NCBI RefSeq assembly: GCF_019977395.1
Contig: NZ_AP024660.1
Coordinates: 3,968,001 to 4,032,000 of the forward strand
Length of the DNA stretch: 64,000 bases
Direction: 5' to 3'
DNA from: Arthrobacter sp. NicSoilC5
GTDB taxonomy: Bacteria > Actinomycetota > Actinomycetes > Actinomycetales > Micrococcaceae
This document shows, one piece after another, positions 1-9,328 of the stretch; position 1 is the first letter of the stretch, and every line of letters begins with the position of its first letter. The notes below the pieces were generated by a model. That model was not told where the DNA came from. It searched no databases and saw nothing but the letters and a program-made list of their open reading frames with translations. Both the position numbers and the translations under genes were made by a program.

Positions 1-375
1 CAGTGCCGCGCCCAGGAAGATGAACGCCGTGCGCGCGATCAGGGAGAACACGATGCCGAACAGCAGCACCTTCTGCTGGTCCGCGCGGGGCACCTTGAAG
101 CTGGCCATGATGATCAGGAAGACGAAAAGGTTGTCTACTGACAATGCCTTCTCCGTGACGTAGCCGGCAAAGTATTCGGTGCCCATGTCGGCGCCCCCGA
201 ACAGCAGCACAACCAGGCCGAACACCACCGCGATGGTCACGTAGATGGCGGACCACGTGGCCGATTCCTTGAGGGAAGGGGTGTGGGCCTTGCGGACGTG
301 GAAGAAGAAATCGAAGGCCAGCAGCCCGATGATTCCCGCAATGGTCAGGGTCCAGACATACGCAGGTACTTCCAC
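1..375 (-). CDS. TerC family integral membrane protein (N-terminal part, cut by window edge)
   Basis: The first 125 residues are visible and the C-terminus lies outside the window. Reading leftward from a GTG at 375 gives MEVPAYVWTLTIAGIIGLL, two hydrophobic segments, then EKALSVDNLFVFLIIM and FGIVFSLIARTAFI. The E-K-x-L-S-x-D-N-L-F acidic motif inside a membrane segment is typical of TerC/Alx proteins, which are linked to tellurite resistance, alkaline response or manganese export. The family is usually about 330 residues, so roughly 40% is seen. A -10-like TAGGCT (411 to 406) sits 30 nt upstream, between this gene and the recQ stop, so it probably has its own promoter. The substrate cannot be told from sequence. 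Confidence 0.88.
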   Translation of the reverse strand, partial: MEVPAYVWTLTIAGIIGLLAFDFFFHVRKAHTPSLKESATWSAIYVTIAVVFGLVVLLFGGADMGTEYFAGYVTEKALSVDNLFVFLIIMASFKVPRADQQKVLLFGIVFSLIARTAFIFLGAAL

Positions 376-412
376 GCGCGGGGCCTTTCGTCGGAGGGTC
401 CTCCCAGCCTAC

Positions 413-2080
413 CTAAGCGGGCTTCAGGAGTTGATGCTCCACGACGGCCGCCCGCGAAAGCGTCTTGTACCCCTCCTGCTCAAAGAGCACCGTGATGACG
501 TCGTCCTCGTGCCGCATCACCAGGCCCGAACCCCACTCCTTGTGGACCACCGTGGACTGCAGCGGGAATGGCTCGTCGGCTGCGGAAGCCGGGACCCCGC
601 CGTCGGACTTTCTCATCTCCGCCTGGTTGGCGGCTTCGGCGCACCCGTCGCAGTTTCGGCAGGGTTCCGGAAGGTCCTCGCCAAAGTAGCCCAGCAGGAA
701 CTGCCGGCGGCAGCCGTCGGTTTCCGCGTAGGCGCGCATCATGGTGAGCCGGGACTGGTCCACGCGCTGGCGGGCTTCGGCCAGTTCGACGGCGTCGGCC
801 ACCAGCGTGGGCAGCTTTGCCTTGGATGTCAGCCGGACTCCCCGTTTGCCGGCACTGACGGCGCCCGTCTCCTCCAGCTGGTTCACCAGCCCGGTAATGC
901 GCCGGGCCTTGAAACCCGTCAACTCAGCGAGGGATGACCTTGGGGTGGGGGCATGGGCCGCCTTGAGGACCTTCAGTACCTCAAGGAGCGAATCTGGATC
1001 AGGGGAGTGGGTGCCGAAGAATTTCCGCAGGCCAAGGTCCTCGGAGCGGTAGTGGAGCACTGCGGAAGCGGGCTGGCCGTCCCTGCCCGCGCGTCCGATC
1101 TCTTGGTAGTAGGAGTCCAGCGACTCGGGAATGTCGGCGTGGACCACGAAACGGACGTTGGGCTTGTCGATGCCCATGCCGAACGCGGTGGTGGCCACCA
1201 CCACGTCCAGCTTGTCGTTCAGGAACAGCTCGTGGATATGTTCGCGGTCCCTGGCGGAACGGCCAGCGTGGTACGCCTCGGCGCGCAGGCCCTCCTTGGC
1301 CAGCCTGGCGGCGTACTTTTCCGTGTCCTTCCGCGTGGCGGCGTACAGGAGGCCATGCCCGTTCCTGGCCAGCGCTGCCACCTGCTCAAGTACGGCCTGG
1401 CGCTTGCCCTTGTCTTCGTGGTGCCGGACCACGTCAAGGGTGATGTTGGGCCGGTCGAACCCATGCACCAGCATCAGGGGCTTCTTCATGCCAAGGCGCT
1501 CCACGATCTCATCCCGGACCGGAGGGGAAGCCGTAGCTGTCAGGGCGGCCACGGGCGGGTTCCCCAGTTGCCCGCGGACATGTCCCAGCGCCAGGTAGTC
1601 CGGCCGGAAGTCGTGTCCCCAGGAGGAGACACAGTGTGCCTCGTCCACGACGAACAGCGTGATGTCCAGTGCCTTGATCCGGTCAACGGTCGCCTGCTTG
1701 GCCAGCTGTTCCGGGGCGAGGAACAGGAATACGGCCGAGCCGTCCTCGGCGGCCCGCCAGGAGGCTTCCACTTCGGCGTCGCTGTGGGAGGAGTTGATGG
1801 CCACCGCGGCGTCCGGTCCGAGGACCTGGGACAGGCCATCCAGCTGGTCCTCCTGCAGGGCAATCAGCGGAGAAACCACGACGGCGGGACGTCCTGTTGC
1901 CTTGTGCAGGTGCAGGGCTGCGACCTGGTAGATGGCGGATTTGCCGTAGCCAGTGGGCATGACGGCCAGGACGTCGCGGCCGTCCGCGAGGGCGGCCATG
2001 CCGGCCAGTTGCCCGTCCCGGAGGCCCGGCAGGTTGAAGGATGAAGCAGCAAGGGCCCGAAGGGCAGATTCGTCGGACAT
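413..2080 (-). CDS. recQ: RecQ-type ATP-dependent DNA helicase with Tudor/SH3-like C-terminus
   Basis: A 3'-5' superfamily 2 helicase for recombination and repair. Visible in order: Walker A (MPTGYGKSAIYQ, ~residue 45), DEAH box (VVDEAHCVSSWGHDFRPDY, ~145), motif VI (QEIGRAGRDG, ~325), and the RecQ zinc cluster with four cysteines (CRRQF...CRNCDGC, ~460-485). At 555 residues it is shorter than E. coli RecQ and has no HRDC domain. The last ~45 residues (VVHKEWGSGLVMRHEDDVIT onward) instead resemble the C-terminal Tudor-like domain of UvrD/PcrA. ATG at 2080 is preferred because GGAG lies 10 nt upstream. An in-frame GTG at 2098 would add six residues. Confidence 0.93.
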   Translation of the reverse strand: MSDESALRALAASSFNLPGLRDGQLAGMAALADGRDVLAVMPTGYGKSAIYQVAALHLHKATGRPAVVVSPLIALQEDQLDGLSQVLGPDAAVAINSSHSDAEVEASWRAAEDGSAVFLFLAPEQLAKQATVDRIKALDITLFVVDEAHCVSSWGHDFRPDYLALGHVRGQLGNPPVAALTATASPPVRDEIVERLGMKKPLMLVHGFDRPNITLDVVRHHEDKGKRQAVLEQVAALARNGHGLLYAATRKDTEKYAARLAKEGLRAEAYHAGRSARDREHIHELFLNDKLDVVVATTAFGMGIDKPNVRFVVHADIPESLDSYYQEIGRAGRDGQPASAVLHYRSEDLGLRKFFGTHSPDPDSLLEVLKVLKAAHAPTPRSSLAELTGFKARRITGLVNQLEETGAVSAGKRGVRLTSKAKLPTLVADAVELAEARQRVDQSRLTMMRAYAETDGCRRQFLLGYFGEDLPEPCRNCDGCAEAANQAEMRKSDGGVPASAADEPFPLQSTVVHKEWGSGLVMRHEDDVITVLFEQEGYKTLSRAAVVEHQLLKPA

Positions 2081-2191
2081 GGAAACGGAGCTCCGCACAG
2101 AAGAAAACAGCAGCCGCTTGCTTCAGCCGTAGGACCACCCTACGCCAGCCCCGCCCCGCCGCCGTAAACCATTGCAGCGGCCGCTGGTCAT

Positions 2192-2253
2192 GGACGGCCC
2201 TGGCCCGCATAAGCGGTGCTGGCCGGCAACGCTTATGCGGGCAAGGGCCGTCC
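2192..2253. terminator. Long hairpin downstream of the aldo/keto reductase gene
   Basis: Arms 2192-2215 and 2230-2253 pair over 24 bp with one internal mismatch around a 14-nt loop. The arm core is CCCGCATAAGCG / CGCTTATGCGGG. It lies 18 bases past the stop of the leftward aldo/keto reductase gene and upstream of recQ, so it most likely ends transcription from the former. No T-tract follows on either side, as is common in high-GC actinobacteria. A dispersed palindromic repeat is the alternative. Confidence 0.6.
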
Positions 2254-2271
2254 GTGCGTGGTTCCCGGAGG

Positions 2272-3246
<975 letters not shown>

Positions 3247-3551
3247 GCCGTTCTCCTCAACGGTAGAACTTGCCTGGGGACCGGCCAGCCTGCGTGCCTG
3301 GAGCCGGTTGGTACAGCCTACGCCGCGGATAACACTTCCCCACCTGAAGCCTCCGGTAAACAAGGGGCTCCTACCCCTAGACCGCTCTGTGGGCCGTGCC
3401 TAGACTGGGCGGATCCCCACCCCGGGAACCGGTACCTGACCATGCCAAACATCAGGATGCACCAACCGGCCAGGACTGTTCCCCTCCGCGGGATGTCTCA
3501 CCTACCCAGATCACGGCCGTCCCACCGGACGCCTGACTACAGGAGCGATAG

Positions 3552-4763
3552 ATGACAGGGAACAAAGCCGTTGCCTACAAAGAAGCCGGCAAGGTCGAAG
3601 TAATTGACATTGACTATCCAACGTTCGAGCTCAAGGACGGCCCCGGGGTCAACCCCGCCAACGTGGGACGCCCGGTCAACCACGGGGTCATCCTCAAAAC
3701 CGTGGCCACCAACATTTGCGGGTCGGACCAGCACATGGTCCGCGGCCGCACCACGGCTCCACCCAACCTGGTGCTGGGCCATGAAATCACCGGTGAAGTG
3801 GTGGAAGTGGGCCGTGACGTCGAATTCATCAAGGTGGGCGATCTCTGCTCGGTGCCGTTCAACATCGCCTGCGGCCGCTGCCGGAACTGCAAGGAGCGCA
3901 AGACCGGCATCTGCCTGAATGTGAACCCGGATCGCCCCGGCAGCGCCTACGGCTACGTGGACATGGGCGGCTGGGTGGGCGGCCAGGCCAATTATGTCCT
4001 GGTGCCATATGCGGACTGGAACCTGCTGAAGTTCCCGGACAAGGACAAGGCCATGGAGAAGATCCTGGACCTGGCCATGCTCTCGGATATCTTCCCCACC
4101 GGGTTCCACGGTGCGGTCACAGCCGGTGTGGGTGTCGGCTCAACCGTTTACGTGGCAGGGGCCGGTCCTGTTGGCCTCGCAGCGGCGACCAGTGCGCACC
4201 TGCTGGGTGCCGCCGTCGTCATTGTGGGCGACATGAACGAGGGCCGGTTGGCGCAGGCACGCAGCTTTGGCTGTGAGACCGTGGACTTGTCCAAGGGCGA
4301 TCCGAAGGATCAGATCGAGCAAATCCTCGGCGTCCCCGAGGTGGACTGCGGCGTCGACGCCGTAGGGTTCGAGGCGAAGGGCCATGGGCACGACGCCAAG
4401 GAGGCGCCCGCGACGGTCCTGAATTCCCTCATGGAGCTCACGACGGCCGGCGGTGCCCTGGGCATCCCGGGCCTGTATGTCACGGGCGATCCGGGCGGCA
4501 TCGACGAGGCCGCCAAGAAGGGTGCGCTGTCGCTGAGCCTTGGCACCGGCTGGGCCAAGTCGCTGAGCTTCACCACGGGCCAGTGCCCGGTGATGAAGTA
4601 CAACCGGCAGCTGATGATGGCCATCTTGAATGACCGGGTGCACATCGCCAAGAACGTCAACGCAAAGGCAATTCCGCTGGAGGACGCACCGAAGGGCTAC
4701 GCGGAGTTCGACGCCGGCGCAGCCACCAAGTACGTCCTTAACCCGAACGGCTACCTCAGCTGA
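3552..4763 (+). CDS. fdhA: Glutathione-independent formaldehyde dehydrogenase (zinc-dependent)
   Basis: A 403-residue medium-chain zinc dehydrogenase expected to oxidise formaldehyde to formate with NAD+. The catalytic zinc site is seen in TNICGSDQHM and GHEITGEVVE. The structural zinc loop has four cysteines (CGRCRNCKERKTGIC, ~95-110), and the Rossmann motif is GAGPVGLAAA (~200). The long insert and the YGYVDMGGWVGGQANYV block match the Pseudomonas putida FdhA type (398 residues) rather than glutathione- or mycothiol-dependent enzymes. Other short alcohols or aldehydes could also be substrates. The start ATG is preceded by AGGAG at spacing 7. About 185 bases upstream hold no gene. Confidence 0.9.
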   Translation: MTGNKAVAYKEAGKVEVIDIDYPTFELKDGPGVNPANVGRPVNHGVILKTVATNICGSDQHMVRGRTTAPPNLVLGHEITGEVVEVGRDVEFIKVGDLCSVPFNIACGRCRNCKERKTGICLNVNPDRPGSAYGYVDMGGWVGGQANYVLVPYADWNLLKFPDKDKAMEKILDLAMLSDIFPTGFHGAVTAGVGVGSTVYVAGAGPVGLAAATSAHLLGAAVVIVGDMNEGRLAQARSFGCETVDLSKGDPKDQIEQILGVPEVDCGVDAVGFEAKGHGHDAKEAPATVLNSLMELTTAGGALGIPGLYVTGDPGGIDEAAKKGALSLSLGTGWAKSLSFTTGQCPVMKYNRQLMMAILNDRVHIAKNVNAKAIPLEDAPKGYAEFDAGAATKYVLNPNGYLS

Positions 4764-4874
4764 CGCGACGGCGGGCGGGGATGTCGCCAAGGAACCTTCA
4801 CTTGCGGAAATAAGAGCGGACCGGGCCGGGTTAGGCTTTGCACGGTCAGCACACCCGCAACTGAAGGAGTTCCC

Positions 4875-5228
4875 TTGAGCGACATCACCGTCCGCCACAC
4901 CCCTGGGCGCGAACGCTTCGAGATTCTCGATGCCGGCAATGTCATCGGCAAGGCGGCGTACAAGGAGTACGACGGCGGGGAGTCGCCGCAGCGGATTTTC
5001 TACCACACGGTCATCAATGAGGAATACGGCGGTCAGGGCCTGGCCGGCCGCCTGGCCACGGCCGCCCTGGATAGCACGGTTGAGGACGGCATCGGCATCG
5101 TCCCGGTGTGCCCGTTCATCAAGAAGTTCCTGGCCAAGCACCCCGAATACCTGGGCAGCGTAGTTGCGGTTGCCCCCGCGCACCTGGAATTCCTGGAGAC
5201 CGCGATCGCCGCCCGCACCCGCGGCTAG
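4875..5228 (+). CDS. Small GNAT-fold N-acetyltransferase (YjdJ/NATD1-like)
   Basis: A 117-residue protein with the reduced GNAT fold of the Acetyltransf_CG family. The acetyl-CoA loop reads EYGGQGLAGRLATAALD, followed by the conserved VPVCPFIKKFLAKHPEY block. Family members are uncharacterised single-domain acetyltransferases. Translation starts at TTG 4875, fixed by AAGGAG at 4864-4869. A -10-like TAGGCT at about 4831 suggests its own promoter and a short leader. It is followed by a repeat-bearing spacer and a strong terminator, so it is probably monocistronic. Confidence 0.85.
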   Translation: MSDITVRHTPGRERFEILDAGNVIGKAAYKEYDGGESPQRIFYHTVINEEYGGQGLAGRLATAALDSTVEDGIGIVPVCPFIKKFLAKHPEYLGSVVAVAPAHLEFLETAIAARTRG

Positions 5229-5232
5229 GTTT

Positions 5233-5366
5233 CGACGCGCAAAGGCTTGCCCTTTTGAACCCCGGTTCCGACGCGCAAAGTGGTTCCCGAGGCGCCGGCT
5301 CCCTGGCGCGGCCGGTATTCGGGCCGCGCGGGGTAATTCGCGCCTCGGCAGCGGTTTTGCGCGTCG
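5233..5366. repeat. Three copies of a 12-mer CGACGCGCAAAG-like repeat (two direct, one inverted)
   Basis: CGACGCGCAAAG occurs at 5233-5244 and again at 5269-5280, a 36-bp period with the flanking bases partly conserved. Its reverse complement (TTTGCGCGTCG) is at 5356-5366. The copies lie in the gene-free spacer between the GNAT gene and its terminator. Function is unknown. The stretch 5229-5504 holds no gene. Confidence 0.6.
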
Positions 5367-5438
5367 GCAGGACCGCCCGGAGGAACACCCGGCAAGCCTT
5401 CAGGAAGCTCCCAACCTCCGGTGATTTAATCAGCATCT

Positions 5439-5475
5439 GTCAGCGCGGCTCAACGCCGCGCTGACCTTGTTTTGT
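5439..5475 (+). terminator. Rho-independent terminator of the GNAT gene
   Basis: A perfect 11-bp stem (GTCAGCGCGGC, 5439-5449, with GCCGCGCTGAC, 5455-5465) closes a TCAAC loop. It is followed by the T-rich run CTTGTTTTGT. It lies just upstream of the serine hydrolase ribosome binding site. Confidence 0.85.
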
Positions 5476-5504
5476 GATTGCCGAGGCGGGACAGGAGCCC
5501 TTGT

Positions 5505-6440
5505 ATGTCCATGCACCCCGTGGTGCCCCAACCAGGCCGCGACGCTCCGCCGCCGGCACCGGGCAAGCCGTCTTCCGGCAAAGCACGGGGCAACAGAAGA
5601 CTGCTGATCCTGGCCCTTGCCGTGGTGCTGGTCATCGTCGGCACCATCACCCTGGCCGTGGTCCGGTCCGAGCCGCCGACGGGCGCAGCGGTTCCCACCG
5701 GGCCGGCGGTTCCCGCGGCACCGGTGGCGGCAGCCCCGCCGTCGTTGCAGGACAGCGTGGACAGCATCCTCAGCGAAGCCGACGAATACCGGATTGGGCT
5801 GGCGCTCGCCGACGTGTCCGGGGGCGCCGAACGGACGTTCGGCGATGAAAGCACCTTTACCGCCGCCAGCACGGCGAAGATCCTGACCGCCGCCGCCTAC
5901 TACCACCTGGTGGAGAACGGGCAGGCAAGCCTTGACGAACCCATGGGCGACTACGACGCAGCCTTCCAGCTCAAAGCCATGGTCAACGACAGCAACAACG
6001 ATTCCTGGCTGCTGCTCATGGACGCGGTGGGCCACCCACAGCTGACCGCCTACGCGGCCTCCATCGGCGTCGCGTACGACCCCGAACAGAACCTGCTGAC
6101 CGCCGCGGACATGGCCCTGATCCTGAAGAAGCTGTACGCGGGCGAGCTCCTGGACAAGGACAACACGGAGCAGCTGCTGAGCTACATGCAGGACACCAAC
6201 AACGAAGACCTCATTCCCGCCGGGTCACGGTCCGGCGTGGACGTGCACCACAAGTACGGGGAAGTGTCCGGTGAACTGCACGACGCTGCGCTCCTGAGCT
6301 ACCGCGGGTCGACGTTCGCGCTGGTGATCTATACGGAGAACCCGGAGGGCGTTCCGGATGACGGGCAGGCAGAGGTGATCCGGGACCTTACCAGGGCAGT
6401 CGAGGACGCGCTGTTCCCGGTGGGACTGACGGGCAAATAG
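5505..6440 (+). CDS. Membrane-anchored serine hydrolase, beta-lactamase class A-like
   Basis: A 311-residue protein. A proline-rich cytoplasmic tail of ~35 residues is followed by one membrane segment (LLILALAVVLVIVGTITLAV) and an extracellular domain with the penicillin-binding/beta-lactamase fold. Active-site elements: SxxK as S-T-A-K within ASTAKILTAAAYYH (~120), an SDN-like NDSNNDSW (~165), and a KTG-like triad read as K-Y-G (HHKYGEV, ~250). The degenerate KTG and missing Glu166-type motif argue against true beta-lactamase activity. A cell-wall serine hydrolase is more likely. ATG 5505 is chosen for the ACAGGAG eight bases upstream; an upstream in-frame start lacks one. Confidence 0.8.
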   Translation: MSMHPVVPQPGRDAPPPAPGKPSSGKARGNRRLLILALAVVLVIVGTITLAVVRSEPPTGAAVPTGPAVPAAPVAAAPPSLQDSVDSILSEADEYRIGLALADVSGGAERTFGDESTFTAASTAKILTAAAYYHLVENGQASLDEPMGDYDAAFQLKAMVNDSNNDSWLLLMDAVGHPQLTAYAASIGVAYDPEQNLLTAADMALILKKLYAGELLDKDNTEQLLSYMQDTNNEDLIPAGSRSGVDVHHKYGEVSGELHDAALLSYRGSTFALVIYTENPEGVPDDGQAEVIRDLTRAVEDALFPVGLTGK

Positions 6441-6508
6441 CCAACGCCACACCACGCCGGGATCCGGCCAAGTCGTCCCCGGCGTCCGCTGTGGGCCAGA
6501 CTGTTACC

Positions 6509-7870
6509 GTGAGCAACAACCCCCGGACTGCCCTGGCCGTCGCCGGCCTCAGCCTGGGCACGGCACTGAACCCGCTGAACTCCTCCATGATCGCCGTGGC
6601 CCTGGTAGTGCTGCGCGCAGACTTCGGGCTCGACGTCGCCGCCGTCACCTGGGTGGTCACGTCCTTCTACCTGGCCTCTGCCGCCGGCCAGCCCGTCATG
6701 GGCCGGCTGGCCGACCGGTTCGGCCCGCGGCGGATGTTCCTGCTGGGCATGGGGCTGGTGGCCATCACCTGCGCCCTGGCTCCGCTGGCCCCCAACTTCG
6801 CCCTGCTCTGCGTCGCACGGGCGGTCATGGCCCTCGGCACAGCCACCGCGTATCCCAGCGCGGTGGTGATGGTGGGTGCGCTCGCGCACCAGGCAAAGGT
6901 TGATACGGCACGTCCGCTCGGCCGGCTGCAAATGGCCAACACGTCCGCCGCCGCGGTGGGTCCCGTGGTGGGCGGCCTGCTGGTGGGCTTCGTGGGCTGG
7001 GAGTCCCTGTTCCTGGTCAATGTCCCGCTGGCCCTGGCGGCGCTGCTGATTGTGCGGAAGGCCGCCCCGCCGGACAAGGCCCGGGAGCGCGGCAGCGTGG
7101 CGGAGCTGGTGCGGGACTCGGACCTCCCGGGCATCGCCGGATTCATCGGCGCGCTGCTGCTGGTCATGATGGCCGCGCTGAACGTGGCCCCGGACTACCG
7201 CTGGCTGATGCTTGCCGGTGGAACCGTCATCGCAGCGCTGTTCGCCTGGCGCGAGCTGCGCTTCGCCAAGCCATTCCTGGACCTGCGGCTGCTGGGCCGG
7301 AACAGGCCGCTGATGCTGGTGTACCTGGCCTTCGCCGTTTTCAGCAGCGTCTACTACTTCGTCTTCTTCGGCCTCCCACAACTCCTGCAGGAAGCCGGCG
7401 GCTACGATCCCGGCGTGGTGGGCCTGCTGATGCTGCCGCTGGCCGGCATGTCCGTGGTAGCCACCCCATGGGCAGTCTCTGCCATGGGAAGGTTCGGGGT
7501 CCGGCGGGTGCTGCTCGCCGGCGTCGTCCTCTTGACGGTGGCGGCGGCCCTCATGTGGCTGCTGACCGGCACACTGGCCATCCCCGTCGTGGTGGTCCTC
7601 ACTGCCCTCATGGGCATCCCGTACGGGACTGTGGGCATCGCCTCCAACCAGGGCATGTTTGTGTCCACCCGGCCGCAGGACCGGGGCGTCGCTGCCGGGA
7701 TCTACCAAACCTGCCGCTACGTCGGGGCGATCACCGCCACCGTGATGATCGGCGTTTTCGCGGCCGGCGGGGTGCACCAGGACAGCTGGATGCGGATGGT
7801 CCTGGCCATGCTGGTTCTCTGTGCCGTGACATTGGGGATCTCCGTATTCTGGCGGCAGCAAAAGGCGTAG
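6509..7870 (+). CDS. MFS drug-efflux-type transporter (DHA2-like)
   Basis: A 453-residue integral membrane protein of the major facilitator superfamily. The N-terminus (GTALNPLNSSMIAVALVVL) and motif A (GRLADRFGPRRMFLLG, ~70) are typical of the EmrB/QacA-like proton antiporters. Hydrophobic segments continue to the end (~12-14). The start is either GTG 6509 or GTG 6491; neither has a ribosome binding site. A hexamer CAGACT ends 6 nt before 6509, the leaderless pattern seen repeatedly in this window, which favours 6509. The substrate is unknown. The next gene begins 44 bases downstream. Confidence 0.88.
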   Translation: MSNNPRTALAVAGLSLGTALNPLNSSMIAVALVVLRADFGLDVAAVTWVVTSFYLASAAGQPVMGRLADRFGPRRMFLLGMGLVAITCALAPLAPNFALLCVARAVMALGTATAYPSAVVMVGALAHQAKVDTARPLGRLQMANTSAAAVGPVVGGLLVGFVGWESLFLVNVPLALAALLIVRKAAPPDKARERGSVAELVRDSDLPGIAGFIGALLLVMMAALNVAPDYRWLMLAGGTVIAALFAWRELRFAKPFLDLRLLGRNRPLMLVYLAFAVFSSVYYFVFFGLPQLLQEAGGYDPGVVGLLMLPLAGMSVVATPWAVSAMGRFGVRRVLLAGVVLLTVAAALMWLLTGTLAIPVVVVLTALMGIPYGTVGIASNQGMFVSTRPQDRGVAAGIYQTCRYVGAITATVMIGVFAAGGVHQDSWMRMVLAMLVLCAVTLGISVFWRQQKA

Positions 7871-7914
7871 CCCCACCTCTGGAAGGGCCCGGAGGAGCGT
7901 GCCATGCTGGCCCC

Positions 7915-8664
7915 ATGGGAAACATGATGACTCTGGGCAACGCCCAAACCGCCGTCCAGGCATACATCAGTGAACCGGCCGGGATTCCCAAAGGCGGTCT
8001 GGTGGTAGTCCACGAAGTCTGGGGGCTGGTAGGCCATACCAAGGATGTGGCAGACCGGTTTGCGGCGGAAGGCTACCTCGCAGTGGCCCCTGACCTGCTG
8101 TCCGGGGCCGGGGGAACGGCCGACCTGACAGGGGAGCTGCAGGAGGCGGCGTTCGATCCGGAACAGCGCAGCAACGCCCAGCCGCGGTTGCGCAAGCACA
8201 TGGCGCCGATGCGCTCCCCGGAGTATGCCAAACACGCAGTCGCCGCCCTCCGCGTGTGCTTTGACCACCTGGAAGGCGTGCCGGGACTGGCAGGGCGGGT
8301 GGCCGCGACGGGCTTCTGCCTGGGCGGGACCTACATCTTCTCCCTGGCGGTTGCCGAGCCGCGGCTGCGCGCCGCCGTGCCGTTCTACGGGCATGCCGAG
8401 TTCAAGGACTCGGAGCTGCGGGCCATCAACTGCCCGGTCCTGGCTTTTTACGGCGAGCAGGACGGGGCCCTCATGGAGGAGCTTCCCGGTCTGAAGTCTC
8501 GGATGCGCGCCGCCGGGGTGGACTTTGAGGCCGTCGTGTACCCGGGCACCGGCCATGCGTTCTTCAATGACACCAACAGGTATACCTACAACGCCCCGGC
8601 GGCCGCCGACGCCTGGGCGCGGACGCTCACTTTTTTGGAGCAGAGCCTTGGTACCCCGGCGTGA
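7915..8664 (+). CDS. Dienelactone hydrolase family protein
   Basis: A 249-residue alpha/beta hydrolase. The cysteine nucleophile elbow is G-F-C-L-G-G (~residue 135), the acid is Asp in FYGEQDGA (~180), and the histidine is in GTGHAFFND (~215), the Cys-Asp-His triad of carboxymethylenebutenolidase. These enzymes open lactones in chlorocatechol degradation, but many homologues act on other esters. No catechol genes lie nearby, so the role is open. ATG 7915 has no close ribosome binding site; CATGCT ends 6 nt upstream, as in other probable leaderless genes here. GGAGGAG at 7891-7897 is too distant (17 nt). Confidence 0.87.
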   Translation: MGNMMTLGNAQTAVQAYISEPAGIPKGGLVVVHEVWGLVGHTKDVADRFAAEGYLAVAPDLLSGAGGTADLTGELQEAAFDPEQRSNAQPRLRKHMAPMRSPEYAKHAVAALRVCFDHLEGVPGLAGRVAATGFCLGGTYIFSLAVAEPRLRAAVPFYGHAEFKDSELRAINCPVLAFYGEQDGALMEELPGLKSRMRAAGVDFEAVVYPGTGHAFFNDTNRYTYNAPAAADAWARTLTFLEQSLGTPA

Positions 8665-8679
8665 CCTGCTGCCGCTGAC

Positions 8680-9129
8680 TTAAGGGCAGTAGTGCGCCTC
8701 GCGGTCGTACTGGACGGAGTTCCCCACCTGGTGGGAATCCTCCCTTTCCCAGCACTGCCGGGTGCCGTCCGGGCCTGTCAGCGTGGTTTGCTCACGGTAG
8801 TGCTGGCCCATCTCGAAGACCTGCCCGTCGCGGACCAGAAAATGGGAGTGCGTCTGGGTGCTGATGGTCGTGGACGTGCTCCCATCATTGGAGCTTAAGG
8901 CGTCCGTGTAGTTGCTCGAAGACGAGGAGGACTCGATGCCGCTGGGGGTTGAGACGTGGTGGCTGACCACAATGCCCGTACGGCAGGTCTGGACCTCGCT
9001 GTAGGCCGTACATTCGTTGATTTTGGTGACGTCTGCGCCGCTGCTGCTTGCGGCCTGTGCTGGTGCCGCCAGGGCAGCGGCAGCAAACGCCAGGGTGGCG
9101 CCGATGAGGGTGGTGCGTTTCGTGAACAT
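8680..9129 (-). CDS. Secreted serine-rich hypothetical protein
   Basis: 149 residues with a clear Sec signal peptide (MFTKRTTLIGATLAF...APAQA, cleavage after ~26). The mature part has about ten serines and threonines in a row-rich stretch (ESSSSSSNYTDALSS) and four cysteines that could form two disulfides. The C-terminal half (HFLVRDGQVFEMGQHYREQ) looks like a small beta domain. I do not recognise the family. It converges on the dienelactone hydrolase gene with a 15-bp gap. The 200 bases upstream (9130-9328) contain no gene. Confidence 0.75.
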   Translation of the reverse strand: MFTKRTTLIGATLAFAAAALAAPAQAASSSGADVTKINECTAYSEVQTCRTGIVVSHHVSTPSGIESSSSSSNYTDALSSNDGSTSTTISTQTHSHFLVRDGQVFEMGQHYREQTTLTGPDGTRQCWEREDSHQVGNSVQYDREAHYCP

Positions 9130-9328
9130 TGTGGGGTGTCCTGTCTGCCGGGGTTTGGGAGCACCGTGCCCATGTGCCCCGTGGATAGGAAGCGGATGCG
9201 GGCTCCAGCCCCTTCTGGCCGTCTAGGCCAGCCGCTCCTTAACTGTGACCAGTACCGGGCCCTGCCCGTAGGGCCTTTAGTCCCCGGGCGGGGCGCGTGC
9301 CGCCGTCGTGCCTTCCGGCCTTGGCTGG

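Noticed and set aside
5505..6440. Functional beta-lactamase resistance gene
   Set aside because: The SxxK motif is present, but the KTG triad is K-Y-G and no Glu166-type omega loop is apparent. A general serine hydrolase is safer.
7468..7914. N-terminal extension of the dienelactone hydrolase upstream to 7468
   Set aside because: The extension lies inside the MFS gene in another frame, is Arg/His/Gly-rich, and the conserved domain starts at MGNMMTLGNA (7915).
6329..7963. 544-codon minus-strand frame opposite the MFS gene
   Set aside because: His/Gln/Gly-rich shadow translation with no signal or domain. The plus-strand MFS protein explains the region.
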